A DNA stretch of 64,000 nucleotides from Shewanella benthica. GTDB lineage: Bacteria > Pseudomonadota > Gammaproteobacteria > Enterobacterales > Shewanellaceae. Below the pieces are notes generated by a model that was not told where the DNA came from, ran no database searches, and saw nothing but the letters and a program-made list of their open reading frames with translations. Below are positions 7,990-15,867 of the stretch, in pieces. Position 1 is the first letter of the stretch. Every line of letters begins with the position of its first letter. Both the position numbers and the translations under genes were made by a program. The stretch spans positions 1 through 64,000 of the forward strand of contig JAKVHY010000022.1 in assembly GCA_023284085.1 (NCBI GenBank), in the 5' to 3' direction.

Positions 7990-9012
7990 TCAATCGATCA
8001 AAAAGTGGGCTCTGGCGGTAGCGATAAGTTTCTTTCTGTTGGTTTGCCAACAGTTGATACTCACATTAGCAACCCGGCGTCCCTGTCTGGTGATCTTACA
8101 TTCTGCAAAGGTATCTTTATGATATCCCGCTCTCAAGTAGTCAATGGAAAAATCGACCACCTTAGGCACTCTTGAAGTATGCATAAACACCATGAGTTGC
8201 ACAATCGCCGACATTTCCATAAAGCCAGCAATGACGCCACCATGGATAGCTGGCAGTGTCGGATTACCGATATTCTCATCTTTTGCTGGCAATCTAAACA
8301 CTAACTCATCACCGAATCGCTCCACGTTCATACCGATGAAATTAGTATAGGGAACGTGGGCGAGAAGATGACTGAAGTCGTTAAGTGCCGTCGCCTGTTT
8401 GACTATTTTTTTAACATCGAGTTCTTTAACGTCTGACTCTTTTATATCAGGGACCAAAAGATTAGATGCTCTTGTCTCAAGCACAGCACTTTTTTCTTCA
8501 AGGGCCTCTGAAGCCTGACCTTGTTGGCCTAAGAGCGCCTGACGAAACTCATCGCCAATCATTTCCGGACTTATCCGCATGAAAGAGCCGACGGAATGCG
8601 CTATAGGGTCATCAATCGAGTCTTGATAAGCTATGGCTCGAGTGAAAGAGACACTGGATGAAATTTTATAGCACTCGGCAAAGCCATACACAGGCTTATT
8701 GGGATCCGCTGGCTTCATATAATCCACTCGAAGATCGAGTGTTGGCGAGAGTTCCAGTGATTGATATTTATCATAGATAGCGCAAACCACAGCACTACCA
8801 CAGGCGGTATCCATCAAGGTGGTGATCACTCCACCGTGAATAACACCGGTATCAGGGTAACCAATCAGCTGCTTATTATATGGCAGCTCAATGAGTACAT
8901 GATGCTCGCTGGCTTCGTGCACCTTTAATTTTAAACGGCGACACTGGGCCAGTTGATCGACAAAGCGAGTCGCGATTTGCGTCAATGGGAAAAAATCTGA
9001 ATTGACCTGCAT
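7990..9012 (-). CDS. two-domain hotdog thioesterase (PaaI family duplication)
   Basis: A 340-residue protein built from two hotdog-fold acyl-CoA thioesterase domains joined by a charged linker (around residues 165-215). Domain 1 has GVIHGGVITTLMDTACGSA (about 56-74); domain 2 has PAIHGGVIAGFMEMSAIVQ (about 253-271). The HGG motif and the following Asp/Glu are the usual catalytic elements; domain 1 keeps Asp (TLMD) and domain 2 has Glu (GFME). Most relatives are single-domain tetramers, so this fusion probably makes a pseudo-tetramer. It starts 16 bases after hinT and is likely co-transcribed. The substrate is unknown. Confidence 0.8.
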   Translation of the reverse strand: MQVNSDFFPLTQIATRFVDQLAQCRRLKLKVHEASEHHVLIELPYNKQLIGYPDTGVIHGGVITTLMDTACGSAVVCAIYDKYQSLELSPTLDLRVDYMKPADPNKPVYGFAECYKISSSVSFTRAIAYQDSIDDPIAHSVGSFMRISPEMIGDEFRQALLGQQGQASEALEEKSAVLETRASNLLVPDIKESDVKELDVKKIVKQATALNDFSHLLAHVPYTNFIGMNVERFGDELVFRLPAKDENIGNPTLPAIHGGVIAGFMEMSAIVQLMVFMHTSRVPKVVDFSIDYLRAGYHKDTFAECKITRQGRRVANVSINCWQTNRKKLIATARAHFLID

Positions 9013-9028
9013 ACCTGTTCGCTCTCTA

Positions 9029-9385
9029 CTAGCTGTTAATACTTAACATTGGACCTAAGGAGCAACCACCGAGTAAGTGCATATGTATGTGAAACACCTC
9101 TTGGCCGCCGTGCTTATTACAATTCATTATGATGCGATAGCCATCTTCGGCAATCCCCGCCTCTTCAGCTAATTTTGCTGCGACTGTGACCATACGACCT
9201 AACGCCTTCTCATCCGATGCTTTGACATCGTTTGTCGTCGGGATCAAATGATTAGGGATGATCAATATATGGGTCGGCGCTTTGGCATTTATGTCTCTGA
9301 ATGCCGTGACTAAATCGTCTTGATATAGAATATCTGCGGGAATTTCACGTCGAATGATTTTGCTAAAAATGGTTTCTTCAGCCAT
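9029..9385 (-). CDS. hinT: HIT-family purine nucleoside phosphoramidase HinT
   Basis: A 118-residue histidine-triad protein. The N-terminal [18 protein letters not shown] and the C-terminal triad [12 protein letters not shown] (about residues 95-106) identify the HinT branch, which hydrolyses AMP-lysine and other purine phosphoramidates. GAGGACGG precedes the ATG by about 5 bases. The thioesterase gene follows after 16 bases, and ycfL lies farther down the same strand. Confidence 0.93.
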   Translation of the reverse strand: MAEETIFSKIIRREIPADILYQDDLVTAFRDINAKAPTHILIIPNHLIPTTNDVKASDEKALGRMVTVAAKLAEEAGIAEDGYRIIMNCNKHGGQEVFHIHMHLLGGCSLGPMLSINS

Positions 9386-9591
9386 CGAACCGTCCTCTTT
9401 TCTTTAGGGTTGCCACAGTATACGCATAAATTTCTAACTTGTGATGAAATGGGAGTAAAGAGTAAAACAAGCGACTACAAAATCAACCAAAGAAACAAAC
9501 CCACAACAAATTACACATATGTGTATACAAAAGAATTGACATGAGGAGCTAAACCCTTTTTAATAATGGAAATTTTAAGGGAATATATTCA

Positions 9592-10005
9592 ATGCTGACA
9601 AATAAAGAGACCGCTCTGCTCGATGCTGCCGGTGAGCTGATAAGAGAAAAAGGCATGATTGCCTTGAACATGTCCGATGTACATAAGAAAGCTGGCTACT
9701 CGAGAGCCGCTCAGTACCAATCTTTTAGTGATAAAAACTCATTGTTAGCGGCATTGTGTATGCGGGAGTTAGTTGAAAACACCATCGCCATCGAAGAGCA
9801 AAGATATAAAGAGCTATCCGGTGATTTCACTGTCGTCATTAGACCCGTAGTTTACGACTATTTGAAACTGTCAGATCGCCTCATGATAGATTCCGCCTTC
9901 TCTCAAATGTTAGCGAGTGTAGAGAGCTTACCCGATGTTGAAGAGTTTTCATTCCTGAAACAAGGATTTGCTTTCTTACATGCAGAAAGATTGAAAGCTA
10001 AATAA
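9592..10005 (+). CDS. short TetR-family regulator
   Basis: A 137-residue protein with an N-terminal TetR-type helix-turn-helix: LLDAAGELIREKGMIALNMS, then VHKKAGYSRAAQYQSFSDKNSLLAAL (residues about 28-53). The ligand-binding part is only about 80 residues, shorter than the usual 120-150, so the family tail may be reduced or truncated; the gene nevertheless ends at a normal stop followed by a terminator. AAGGGAA lies about 7 bases upstream of the ATG. Its target is unknown; no efflux or catabolic gene is adjacent. Confidence 0.7.
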   Translation: MLTNKETALLDAAGELIREKGMIALNMSDVHKKAGYSRAAQYQSFSDKNSLLAALCMRELVENTIAIEEQRYKELSGDFTVVIRPVVYDYLKLSDRLMIDSAFSQMLASVESLPDVEEFSFLKQGFAFLHAERLKAK

Positions 10006-10018
10006 TCGGTAAAAATGA

Positions 10019-10054
10019 GCCTGGTATTGAGTACCAGGCATCTGTTTTTGTTTT
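10019..10054 (+). terminator. intrinsic terminator of the TetR gene
   Basis: Stem GCCTGGTA/TACCAGGC with a five-base loop, followed by TCTGTTTTTGTTTT, 14 bases after the stop codon. Confidence 0.9.
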
Positions 10055-10066
10055 AAACTGCTCTAT

Positions 10067-10417
10067 TTAGGCTTTAATCAGGTAAACCACACCATCTTTC
10101 TCATAGACATTCTTTACTTCATTCCCCTCGCCTAACACCACAACCTGTTGTCCTTTGTCGGTCACAGCCTTACCCGCGGCATCCAATACAATGGCAATAC
10201 CCAATGCTGTCAACATGGGAGAGCGGAAAGCATTGTAATGATGGTGATGCCTTGGAACGACCACAATAGGCGCTCTGACAACACGCTTATGACCTACTTT
10301 CTGACACTTAATACCACCAACTCGCTCACAACCTAGCGTTGCAGCTTGCGCGGTTGTGACAGCAAGTCCAAGAAAAGCGAATGCGATAACAGCAACTAAT
10401 GTATTAATCTTGAACAT
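10067..10417 (-). CDS. small exported His-rich protein of unknown function
   Basis: A 116-residue protein with a clear signal peptide (hydrophobic stretch LVAVIAFAFLGLAV, cleavage near TAQA/A). The mature part has two Cys close together (GCERVGGIKCQK), a five-His cluster PRHHHHYNAF, a hydrophobic segment MLTALGIAIVLDAAG and a C-terminal NVYEKDGVVYLIKA. I do not recognise the family. The His cluster and Cys pair could bind metal, but this is a guess. ATG at 10417 is chosen because GAGG lies 6 bases upstream; a longer open frame from 10492 lacks a signal. Confidence 0.65.
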   Translation of the reverse strand: MFKINTLVAVIAFAFLGLAVTTAQAATLGCERVGGIKCQKVGHKRVVRAPIVVVPRHHHHYNAFRSPMLTALGIAIVLDAAGKAVTDKGQQVVVLGEGNEVKNVYEKDGVVYLIKA

Positions 10418-10572
10418 AATGACCTCATATTTGGATATGCGGTTCAGATTTTCCGGCACACCTGAACAACAAACACACCAAAGTATACACATGACCAGTC
10501 ACCATGTAAACACACATTAACAAGCAGTACTCTTTATACTTTTGCACAAACGACTTAACAGTTGTTAGCCAA

Positions 10573-10597
10573 TAAAAAAGCGCCCGTAGGCGCTTTA
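10573..10597 (-). terminator. intrinsic terminator after csgG
   Basis: Stem AAAGCGCC/GGCGCTTT with a four- to six-base loop, followed by TTTTTTATT on the minus strand, 31 bases downstream of csgG. Confidence 0.85.
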
Positions 10598-10627
10598 TGA
10601 CAAGAACAGATACAACAAAAACAAAGT

Positions 10628-11476
10628 CTACCCCTGCTTAATGCGCTCACTCACTCTTGCTTCTGTATGGGCTTCTAGCCAATATTTTTGTAATACAGCA
10701 TTTTGTAAGCCTGTATCTGGGCTGCCTAAGTTCCAGGCGCGTTTCCAGATCCCATCGGCTATCATATGCACCACGGCAGTTTCTATCGCTTGAACAACAC
10801 AGACACTCACAGGCTCATTAGAGGTGTAGCCAATTTCTGATTCCAACAGATCCTGTGCATCGATAAACTTAAATACGCCCGCCGATAACTCTTTGGAAAG
10901 AATTGACTTAGTCGTGGTTACACTCGTCAATAAGCGACCAGTTCTGATGTCTACGGCTCTTAAATTAACCGTTACCGTATCGACTCTGAATTTAGTGTTA
11001 ACCCCTATACCTAGGTACCTTGCCCCTGCACCGCCAGTCTTAATGTTGGTGTCATAGGCAACGATGCCACCTTCCATCAGGATCTGCGCAGAGTTCAATT
11101 GAGGTAAATTTCCCGCCTCCCCTTTTAAACCAGCACGAATAATTTTTCGCTCGGTTAATAGATTTTGTAAACCTTCCCGCTCTACTGGTACAAACCAGGC
11201 CGAATCATTCAGCGCTTGCGCCAAAAAAGCCGTGCCACTTTGTGGAACTGCAGTCGAGAAGTTACTCGAGGGGATGGGCTTATACTGGCCAGTTTGATCG
11301 CGAAAATCATAGACTGCGGCAACAATACTGCCTTGAGGCGCGGGCAGGCCAATCAGATCATAATAACTGGCACTCTTAGGCATTAAGCTAGAAGCAGGCT
11401 CAATATGTTCAAACTCACTTGTCGAAGAACAAGCGGATAGCAAAATCAGTGCGCTAGAGATTAATAATTTTTTCAT
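10628..11476 (-). CDS. csgG: curli secretion channel lipoprotein CsgG
   Basis: A 282-residue outer-membrane lipoprotein that forms the nonameric curli export pore. The lipobox LLSACSS is followed by family segments PAPQGSIVAAVYDFRDQTGQ, KIIRAGLKGEAGNLPQL, MEGGIVAYDTNIKTGGAGAR (start of the transmembrane hairpin region) and VDTVTVNLRAVDIRTGRL. E. coli CsgG has 277 residues. The ATG at 11476 has AGGTGG 5 bases upstream; it follows the csgF stop codon by one base, so the two are translationally coupled. It is the last gene of csgDEFG. Confidence 0.95.
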   Translation of the reverse strand: MKKLLISSALILLSACSSTSEFEHIEPASSLMPKSASYYDLIGLPAPQGSIVAAVYDFRDQTGQYKPIPSSNFSTAVPQSGTAFLAQALNDSAWFVPVEREGLQNLLTERKIIRAGLKGEAGNLPQLNSAQILMEGGIVAYDTNIKTGGAGARYLGIGVNTKFRVDTVTVNLRAVDIRTGRLLTSVTTTKSILSKELSAGVFKFIDAQDLLESEIGYTSNEPVSVCVVQAIETAVVHMIADGIWKRAWNLGSPDTGLQNAVLQKYWLEAHTEARVSERIKQG

Positions 11477-11477
11477 T

Positions 11478-11891
11478 TTATCCACCTATCCCGCTTGCAT
11501 CGATCACGCCACCCACTTCAATGACAGTAGTCTCACCTGTGACTATATCGGTAATATGCACTAATAAGACACCATCTTCATTGACCACATTAATCTCAAA
11601 GTCAGTGGTTTTCAGGTAACCCTCTTGACCATTAGTTGCATCATTAAACAGCTGACTGATTAAACGCGACTCGAGAGAGCTTGCCATTCGCTCAAGGGCG
11701 GTAGGAGCAACATAGCCAGAGCCTCCACTCTTATGATCGTTCTGAGCAGAGGCATTTGCCAACAAGTAAGAGCCGTTAAGGTAACTGCCGCCAAAGTTTG
11801 GATTTACCGGGGTATAGATCAACTGCGTGGCATTGACGGAGCCAATGAGTAAGCTCCCCACCCCACATGTCATGAATAGTAACTTTTTCAT
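11478..11891 (-). CDS. csgF: curli assembly protein CsgF
   Basis: A 137-residue periplasmic/surface protein, nearly the same length as E. coli CsgF (138). The signal peptide ends near GSVNA. The mature N terminus has the CsgF signature PVNPNFGGSYLNGSYLLANA, whose first residues insert into the CsgG pore. The C-terminal part contains DFEINVVNEDGVLLVHITD. CsgF couples secretion to nucleation. ATG at 11891 is preceded by AGGGAAAG; the open frame continues upstream into csgE and is ignored. Confidence 0.95.
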   Translation of the reverse strand: MKKLLFMTCGVGSLLIGSVNATQLIYTPVNPNFGGSYLNGSYLLANASAQNDHKSGGSGYVAPTALERMASSLESRLISQLFNDATNGQEGYLKTTDFEINVVNEDGVLLVHITDIVTGETTVIEVGGVIDASGIGG

Positions 11892-11904
11892 CTGCTTTCC
11901 CTGT

Positions 11905-12417
11905 CTAAAATTCATCCGCAGCAAGATCTGGGTTTAAAAACTGTGTCCAGCTTGCCTGTTTCTTATTCTGCTTAAGAATATAATTTATCCTTGACGCCGC
12001 CGCCGCCGCTTGCTCATCGATATTACGACTCGCTGGCGAAACGGCAGTGATAAATACTTTTCTGCGATTATTATAAATAGTGATGATACTGCCGCTTCTT
12101 GCGGTTGCTTTCTCTTCAATGGTGAGACCCAAGTGATCCGTTTCGCCATTGATGTCACGGTAAGCCGCGACAAACTCCCGATAAAATCGATGCCCGAAGC
12201 GTGTCATCGCACGGTTTAAAATGAGGCCATCGACCATATCTGTTTCACGACGTGGTACAGCATCACTGATATTCTGAGCCTCTAATGCCTGCTTAGCTTT
12301 GACCTCAACCTCACGTAACTCTTCAGCACCTGCAGTCGATTCAGGAACAAAGAACACAATCAATACTAAAGACAAAACCACAGACAAACATGCAGACACT
12401 GAATGCGTAAATATCAT
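11905..12417 (-). CDS. csgE: curli secretion specificity factor CsgE
   Basis: A 170-residue exported protein; a hydrophobic signal (VVLSLVLIVFFV) ends near STAGA. The conserved core shows VDGLILNRAMTRFGHRFYRE and VFITAVSPASRNIDEQ. CsgE caps the periplasmic side of CsgG and directs CsgA to it. At 170 residues it is longer than E. coli CsgE (129), with the excess in the segment before the core and at the C terminus. The ATG at 12417 shares its A with the csgD stop codon (TAATG), so the genes are translationally coupled. Confidence 0.9.
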   Translation of the reverse strand: MIFTHSVSACLSVVLSLVLIVFFVPESTAGAEELREVEVKAKQALEAQNISDAVPRRETDMVDGLILNRAMTRFGHRFYREFVAAYRDINGETDHLGLTIEEKATARSGSIITIYNNRRKVFITAVSPASRNIDEQAAAAASRINYILKQNKKQASWTQFLNPDLAADEF

Positions 12418-13049
12418 TACTGACAAACCATATGTAGATGAGTCTGTGCCCAGGCAATTGCTTGCCCTCGGCTAGAAACGCCGATTTTCCTGAACGCACG
12501 ATACAAATGCGTCTTTATTGTGCTTTCACTGACAAACAACTGGTTAGCGATATCTATGTTAGTACTACCGCAGCGCAAAGCTTGTAACACTTCTCGCTCA
12601 CGAATCGTCAAACTGTCACTCTGTTCTACGATATAGCCATTATCTATGTTAGCCACTAGCTCTATCGGAATTGAATTATTACCTCTTAAAATCTGAATCA
12701 GTGCTTTGCCTATGATTTCAAGAGACATATCATTATAAAAAGCCCCGGCTGTCACACTCGGGTTTATCAAAAAGCGTGCATCAACTTGCCGAGGAAAGTG
12801 GATAAAAACAACCTTAAGGCCATTCGCTTTCTTTTCGACCATTTTTTGTAACTGATAGGCGAGCTGCACATCCACTGAGGCGAGATCTATCACCACTAGG
12901 CTGGCCTCAGCCACTGCCAGCTTTTTCTCAAACGATTCAGGTTGGATGTTGAGCAACTTAACCAGAAACTCTTGTGGCCAGCGGGACTCGAGCAAATCGG
13001 TCAAAAGATGAGAACGTGAAACGACAATCCAATGTGTGACTTTGAACAT
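12417..13049 (-). CDS. csgD: LuxR-type transcriptional regulator CsgD
   Basis: A 210-residue regulator with an N-terminal receiver-like domain (VVIDLASVDVQLAYQLQKM) and a C-terminal LuxR helix-turn-helix, LTIREREVLQALRCGSTN, then IDIANQLFVSESTIKTHLYR (residues about 150-187). CsgD activates curli and matrix genes in enterobacteria. The phospho-acceptor Asp of true receivers is not evident, as is usual for CsgD. ATG at 13049 has CGGAG 8 bases upstream. The gene heads the csgDEFG transcript and lies downstream of csgBA on the same strand. Confidence 0.88.
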   Translation of the reverse strand: MFKVTHWIVVSRSHLLTDLLESRWPQEFLVKLLNIQPESFEKKLAVAEASLVVIDLASVDVQLAYQLQKMVEKKANGLKVVFIHFPRQVDARFLINPSVTAGAFYNDMSLEIIGKALIQILRGNNSIPIELVANIDNGYIVEQSDSLTIREREVLQALRCGSTNIDIANQLFVSESTIKTHLYRAFRKIGVSSRGQAIAWAQTHLHMVCQ

Positions 13050-13230
13050 TCTTCGCACTCCGTGTTACGAACAGACTAAAAAACAATCATAACAGAATAA
13101 ACTTACATTATTACAACAAGCGTATCTAGTTATGTACACAGAACTAGTTGCAAATATAATTTAGAAGTCGTTACAAGTTTAAGTAAATCACCAGCTACAA
13201 CTAAATGATGACAAAATTTAACCTAGACAA
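13050..13230 (-). promoter_or_regulatory. csgD upstream region
   Basis: About 180 AT-rich bases between the csgA terminator and csgD, presumably containing the csgD promoter. An inverted repeat CTAGTT-N10-AACTAG (13126-13147) is the only obvious operator-like feature. No clear -35/-10 pair could be fixed by eye. Confidence 0.35.
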
Positions 13231-13260
13231 AATAAAAGGGTGCAGCTGCACCCTTTTATT
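13231..13260 (-). terminator. palindromic terminator after csgA
   Basis: A perfect 30-base palindrome with arms AATAAAAGGGTGCAG and CTGCACCCTTTTATT. It lies 11 bases past the csgA stop codon and should stop transcription before the csgD promoter region. Confidence 0.85.
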
Positions 13261-13271
13261 AAACTACTAAT

Positions 13272-14477
13272 TTAGATGCCGCCATTGTAACCGGCTTGCA
13301 TAATAACAGCTGTATTTCCGCTGCCGTTACTGGTCACTTCTGCATAGTGATTAAAGCCTTGCTGATTAATGTTAACTGTATGCCTGTTACCAGAATCTAT
13401 TGTAACTACCGCATATTGATGACTACCATCTTGCATAACATCAATATCATCATCGAATCCACCAAAACCTGTAACCGATGCATCATGATTATTACCATTT
13501 TGAGTAACTTTAATATCAGACCCATTTGAGTCAAGATCTACATTTACCCAGTTACTTTCACCATCTTGAGTTATACGAAGATCAGTATTACTGCCTGAAA
13601 GTGATGCCCCCATAGACCAAAGGTCGCCATCGGTGTTACTAACAAAGTTTCCAGTACCGGTTTGATTTACCGTAATAGATGAGCCATGTCCATCATCAGT
13701 TGTCACACCCGCATAGTTCTCTGCACCACCGGTTGAAGTTTGCGTAACACTAATTGTGTTTCTACCACCACTTGATGAATATTGCATTGCCAATGTATAG
13801 TTTCCGTCACCATTTTGTGTCACTGTAGCTTTATCATTTTCACCAGTCTGGTACACTGCAGCCACCGCAATCCCGCCATTACCACCATTTTGCTGTGTGA
13901 TAGTGGCCTCGTTTTTATTTGCAGAAACTTGAGCAATATATGCTTGAGCATTTTTCATCTCATTCTTCTGAGTAATCGTAGCTGTGTTTCTATTACCCAC
14001 GGTGTAAACACTAGCAATTGAACCATCGACAACATCTCTTTGAGTCACTTTAGCATCGTTATTATTACCATCTTGCTCTACATATGAATTTGCTTCCCAT
14101 GTCTTAAATTGCAGCACTGTTACTGAGTTGCCATCACCTATAGTAGAAACCGTTGAGAAGGAACGATCAACCGTATCCTTCTGAGTCACTTTAGCATCGT
14201 TATTATTACCATCTTGAGTTATTGTAGATGTTGCATCCCAAGTATGTTCCTGAATCGATACTGCTGTATTACCTTGATTTCCGGTCGATATTTGAATAAT
14301 AGTCGAGGTGTTATTTTTTTGAGCACCTTTGTTCTGGTAGATTTTAGCGCTATTACTATCACCACTAATCTGGTTGATTTTTGCATAGTTATCATTGTCA
14401 GTATCTGTAGCAGCATAAACAGAAGTTGAAGCTAACAGAGCGGTCGAAACCACCAACGCTATTTTTGAATATTTCAT
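13272..14477 (-). CDS. csgA: major curlin subunit, CsgA-like, very long
   Basis: A 401-residue curlin-repeat protein with a signal peptide ending near TSVYA. About fifteen repeats follow the curlin pattern with alternating Q and N at fixed spacing, e.g. ATITQQNGGNGGIAVAAVYQ and ITQDGESNWVNVDLDSNGSD. E. coli CsgA has 151 residues and five repeats, so this fibre subunit is nearly three times larger. Several repeats carry Asp-rich loops (GFGGFDDDID). A 35-base exact direct repeat with a 141-base period shows recent internal duplication. AAGGAA precedes the ATG. It follows the csgB-like gene on the same strand. Confidence 0.85.
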   Translation of the reverse strand: MKYSKIALVVSTALLASTSVYAATDTDNDNYAKINQISGDSNSAKIYQNKGAQKNNTSTIIQISTGNQGNTAVSIQEHTWDATSTITQDGNNNDAKVTQKDTVDRSFSTVSTIGDGNSVTVLQFKTWEANSYVEQDGNNNDAKVTQRDVVDGSIASVYTVGNRNTATITQKNEMKNAQAYIAQVSANKNEATITQQNGGNGGIAVAAVYQTGENDKATVTQNGDGNYTLAMQYSSSGGRNTISVTQTSTGGAENYAGVTTDDGHGSSITVNQTGTGNFVSNTDGDLWSMGASLSGSNTDLRITQDGESNWVNVDLDSNGSDIKVTQNGNNHDASVTGFGGFDDDIDVMQDGSHQYAVVTIDSGNRHTVNINQQGFNHYAEVTSNGSGNTAVIMQAGYNGGI

Positions 14478-14666
14478 CTAGATATTTCCTTTTCTTTAAA
14501 TAGTGTGCCAAATATTGGCGATTTACCGCTTGTTACAAACTGAGCTACAACTTTATTGCTAGCCTAGTTGTCGTCCTTTATCTAAAACTAAAACTAAAAT
14601 TTTACTTAAAAATCTATTCAATTCTCTTTCTTTCTCTCTATCTTCCTATCTATTAAATCTCTTTGC

Positions 14667-14689
14667 TTGCTAGCTAGATTACCTAGCAA
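14667..14689 (-). other. hairpin at the csgB stop codon
   Basis: Stem TTGCTAG/CTAGCAA with a nine-base loop overlaps the csgB stop and the first intercistronic bases. No U-run follows. It might set the csgB/csgA mRNA ratio by processing; this is speculative. Confidence 0.35.
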
Positions 14690-15440
14690 AGCGCAGCATC
14701 TGCAGTGACATCTCTGAACCCTGCTGATTAATAATGACATCACTCATAGGCTGATCACCGTTTTGAAAAACAATGGCTAGATTGTCATCGCCGATCTGAT
14801 TAATTTCGGCGTGGTGCCCTACAGCTCCACTTTGATTGACATAGGCAAGGTTGCTATTACCAAACTGGTAGATATCAACCGAATGCCCATAGCCTGTTTG
14901 GTAGGTATATGCCATGTTGTCATTGCCATATTGCGCTATATCTGCACTCAGATTATTACCTGTTTGCTTTAACCAGAGGCCGTTGCCCTCGCCTTGCTGG
15001 TATAGAGTCGCAGATAAATCCATGCCACCATATATTTCACTTTCAAGACCCTGTTGAGTCAGGACCTGTACATTGCCTATGCCTATCTGCTTAGTATCAA
15101 TGCCCACTTGGCCATCATTGATGCCAGATTGGGAGATTAGGGAGATGTTGTGCTGCCCCTGCTGTAGAGCTTGAACATTAAGGTGTGAGCCATCTTGATG
15201 AACACTGATAAGGTTGCCCTCTTGTGCGGAAGCTAGCGCTTGAAATTCTTCAATCTGTGGGAGGTCTATAGGGAGCAGCTTGAGTAGATCCCCTTCTACA
15301 GTGATCTGTGTATCTGCGAATAAAGGCAGTGAAGAAAATAAACATAAAGTAAACACAGATGCTTTACTTATACTGCGGCACAGATTCGATGTGCGCTGTA
15401 AGCGTGCTCTATTATCTCTTCCCTGAACCTGAATGCCCAT
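14679..15440 (-). CDS. csgB: minor curlin / nucleator, CsgB-like
   Basis: A 253-residue exported protein; the signal peptide is long, with basic RARLQRTSNLCR before the hydrophobic VFTLCLFSSLPLFA. The mature part has about seven curlin-type repeats such as LISQSGINDGQVGIDTKQIG and VDIYQFGNSNLAYVNQSG, and ends with MLRFAR, a basic tail like that of CsgB nucleators. E. coli CsgB has 151 residues. The ATG at 15440 is preferred (AAGG upstream); a TTG 12 codons earlier is possible. First gene of the csgBA pair. Confidence 0.8.
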   Translation of the reverse strand: MGIQVQGRDNRARLQRTSNLCRSISKASVFTLCLFSSLPLFADTQITVEGDLLKLLPIDLPQIEEFQALASAQEGNLISVHQDGSHLNVQALQQGQHNISLISQSGINDGQVGIDTKQIGIGNVQVLTQQGLESEIYGGMDLSATLYQQGEGNGLWLKQTGNNLSADIAQYGNDNMAYTYQTGYGHSVDIYQFGNSNLAYVNQSGAVGHHAEINQIGDDNLAIVFQNGDQPMSDVIINQQGSEMSLQMLRFAR

Positions 15441-15867
15441 GCTGTAATTGCCTTGTATAGTCGACTTTAAAACCAAAATGTCGATGTCAATTAATTGACG
15501 TCAAGTATCCTCGCATACCGAATAAGTAGCATCCCCCCCTAGTATTAAACAGATGTAACCAAAAGGATCGATCTGCATCCGCAAACCTAGACTAAAGAAT
15601 TACCCCCTTAGAGGTGTTCACGTTGATTGAATTCGTTAAGCCATTGGTTTTAACTAATAATATTGGGAATGGTGAAATTTTACTCATTTTTACAGGTAAA
15701 CTATTAGTCGCACTAATTTTACCTTGTACTGAGGTGGATTGATGGCGTTGCTTAGGTAATCTAGGCGGGCTTCAATGTGATTTATCCAAAATGCCTGAGC
15801 ATTACTGAACCAAGCTACACACTACAAATTCATTTCAACATTATTTTTTCATTATAAAATTTGAAGC
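15441..15867 (-). promoter_or_regulatory. csgB upstream region
   Basis: About 430 bases without a gene. It carries two overlapping palindromes 46-65 bases before the csgB start: GTCAATTAATTGAC (15486-15499) and TTGACGTCAA (15495-15504). A C-run lies at about 15532-15538 and another at 15602-15606. The region must contain the csgBA promoter; CsgD or another regulator probably binds here, but no known consensus was matched with confidence. Confidence 0.45.
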
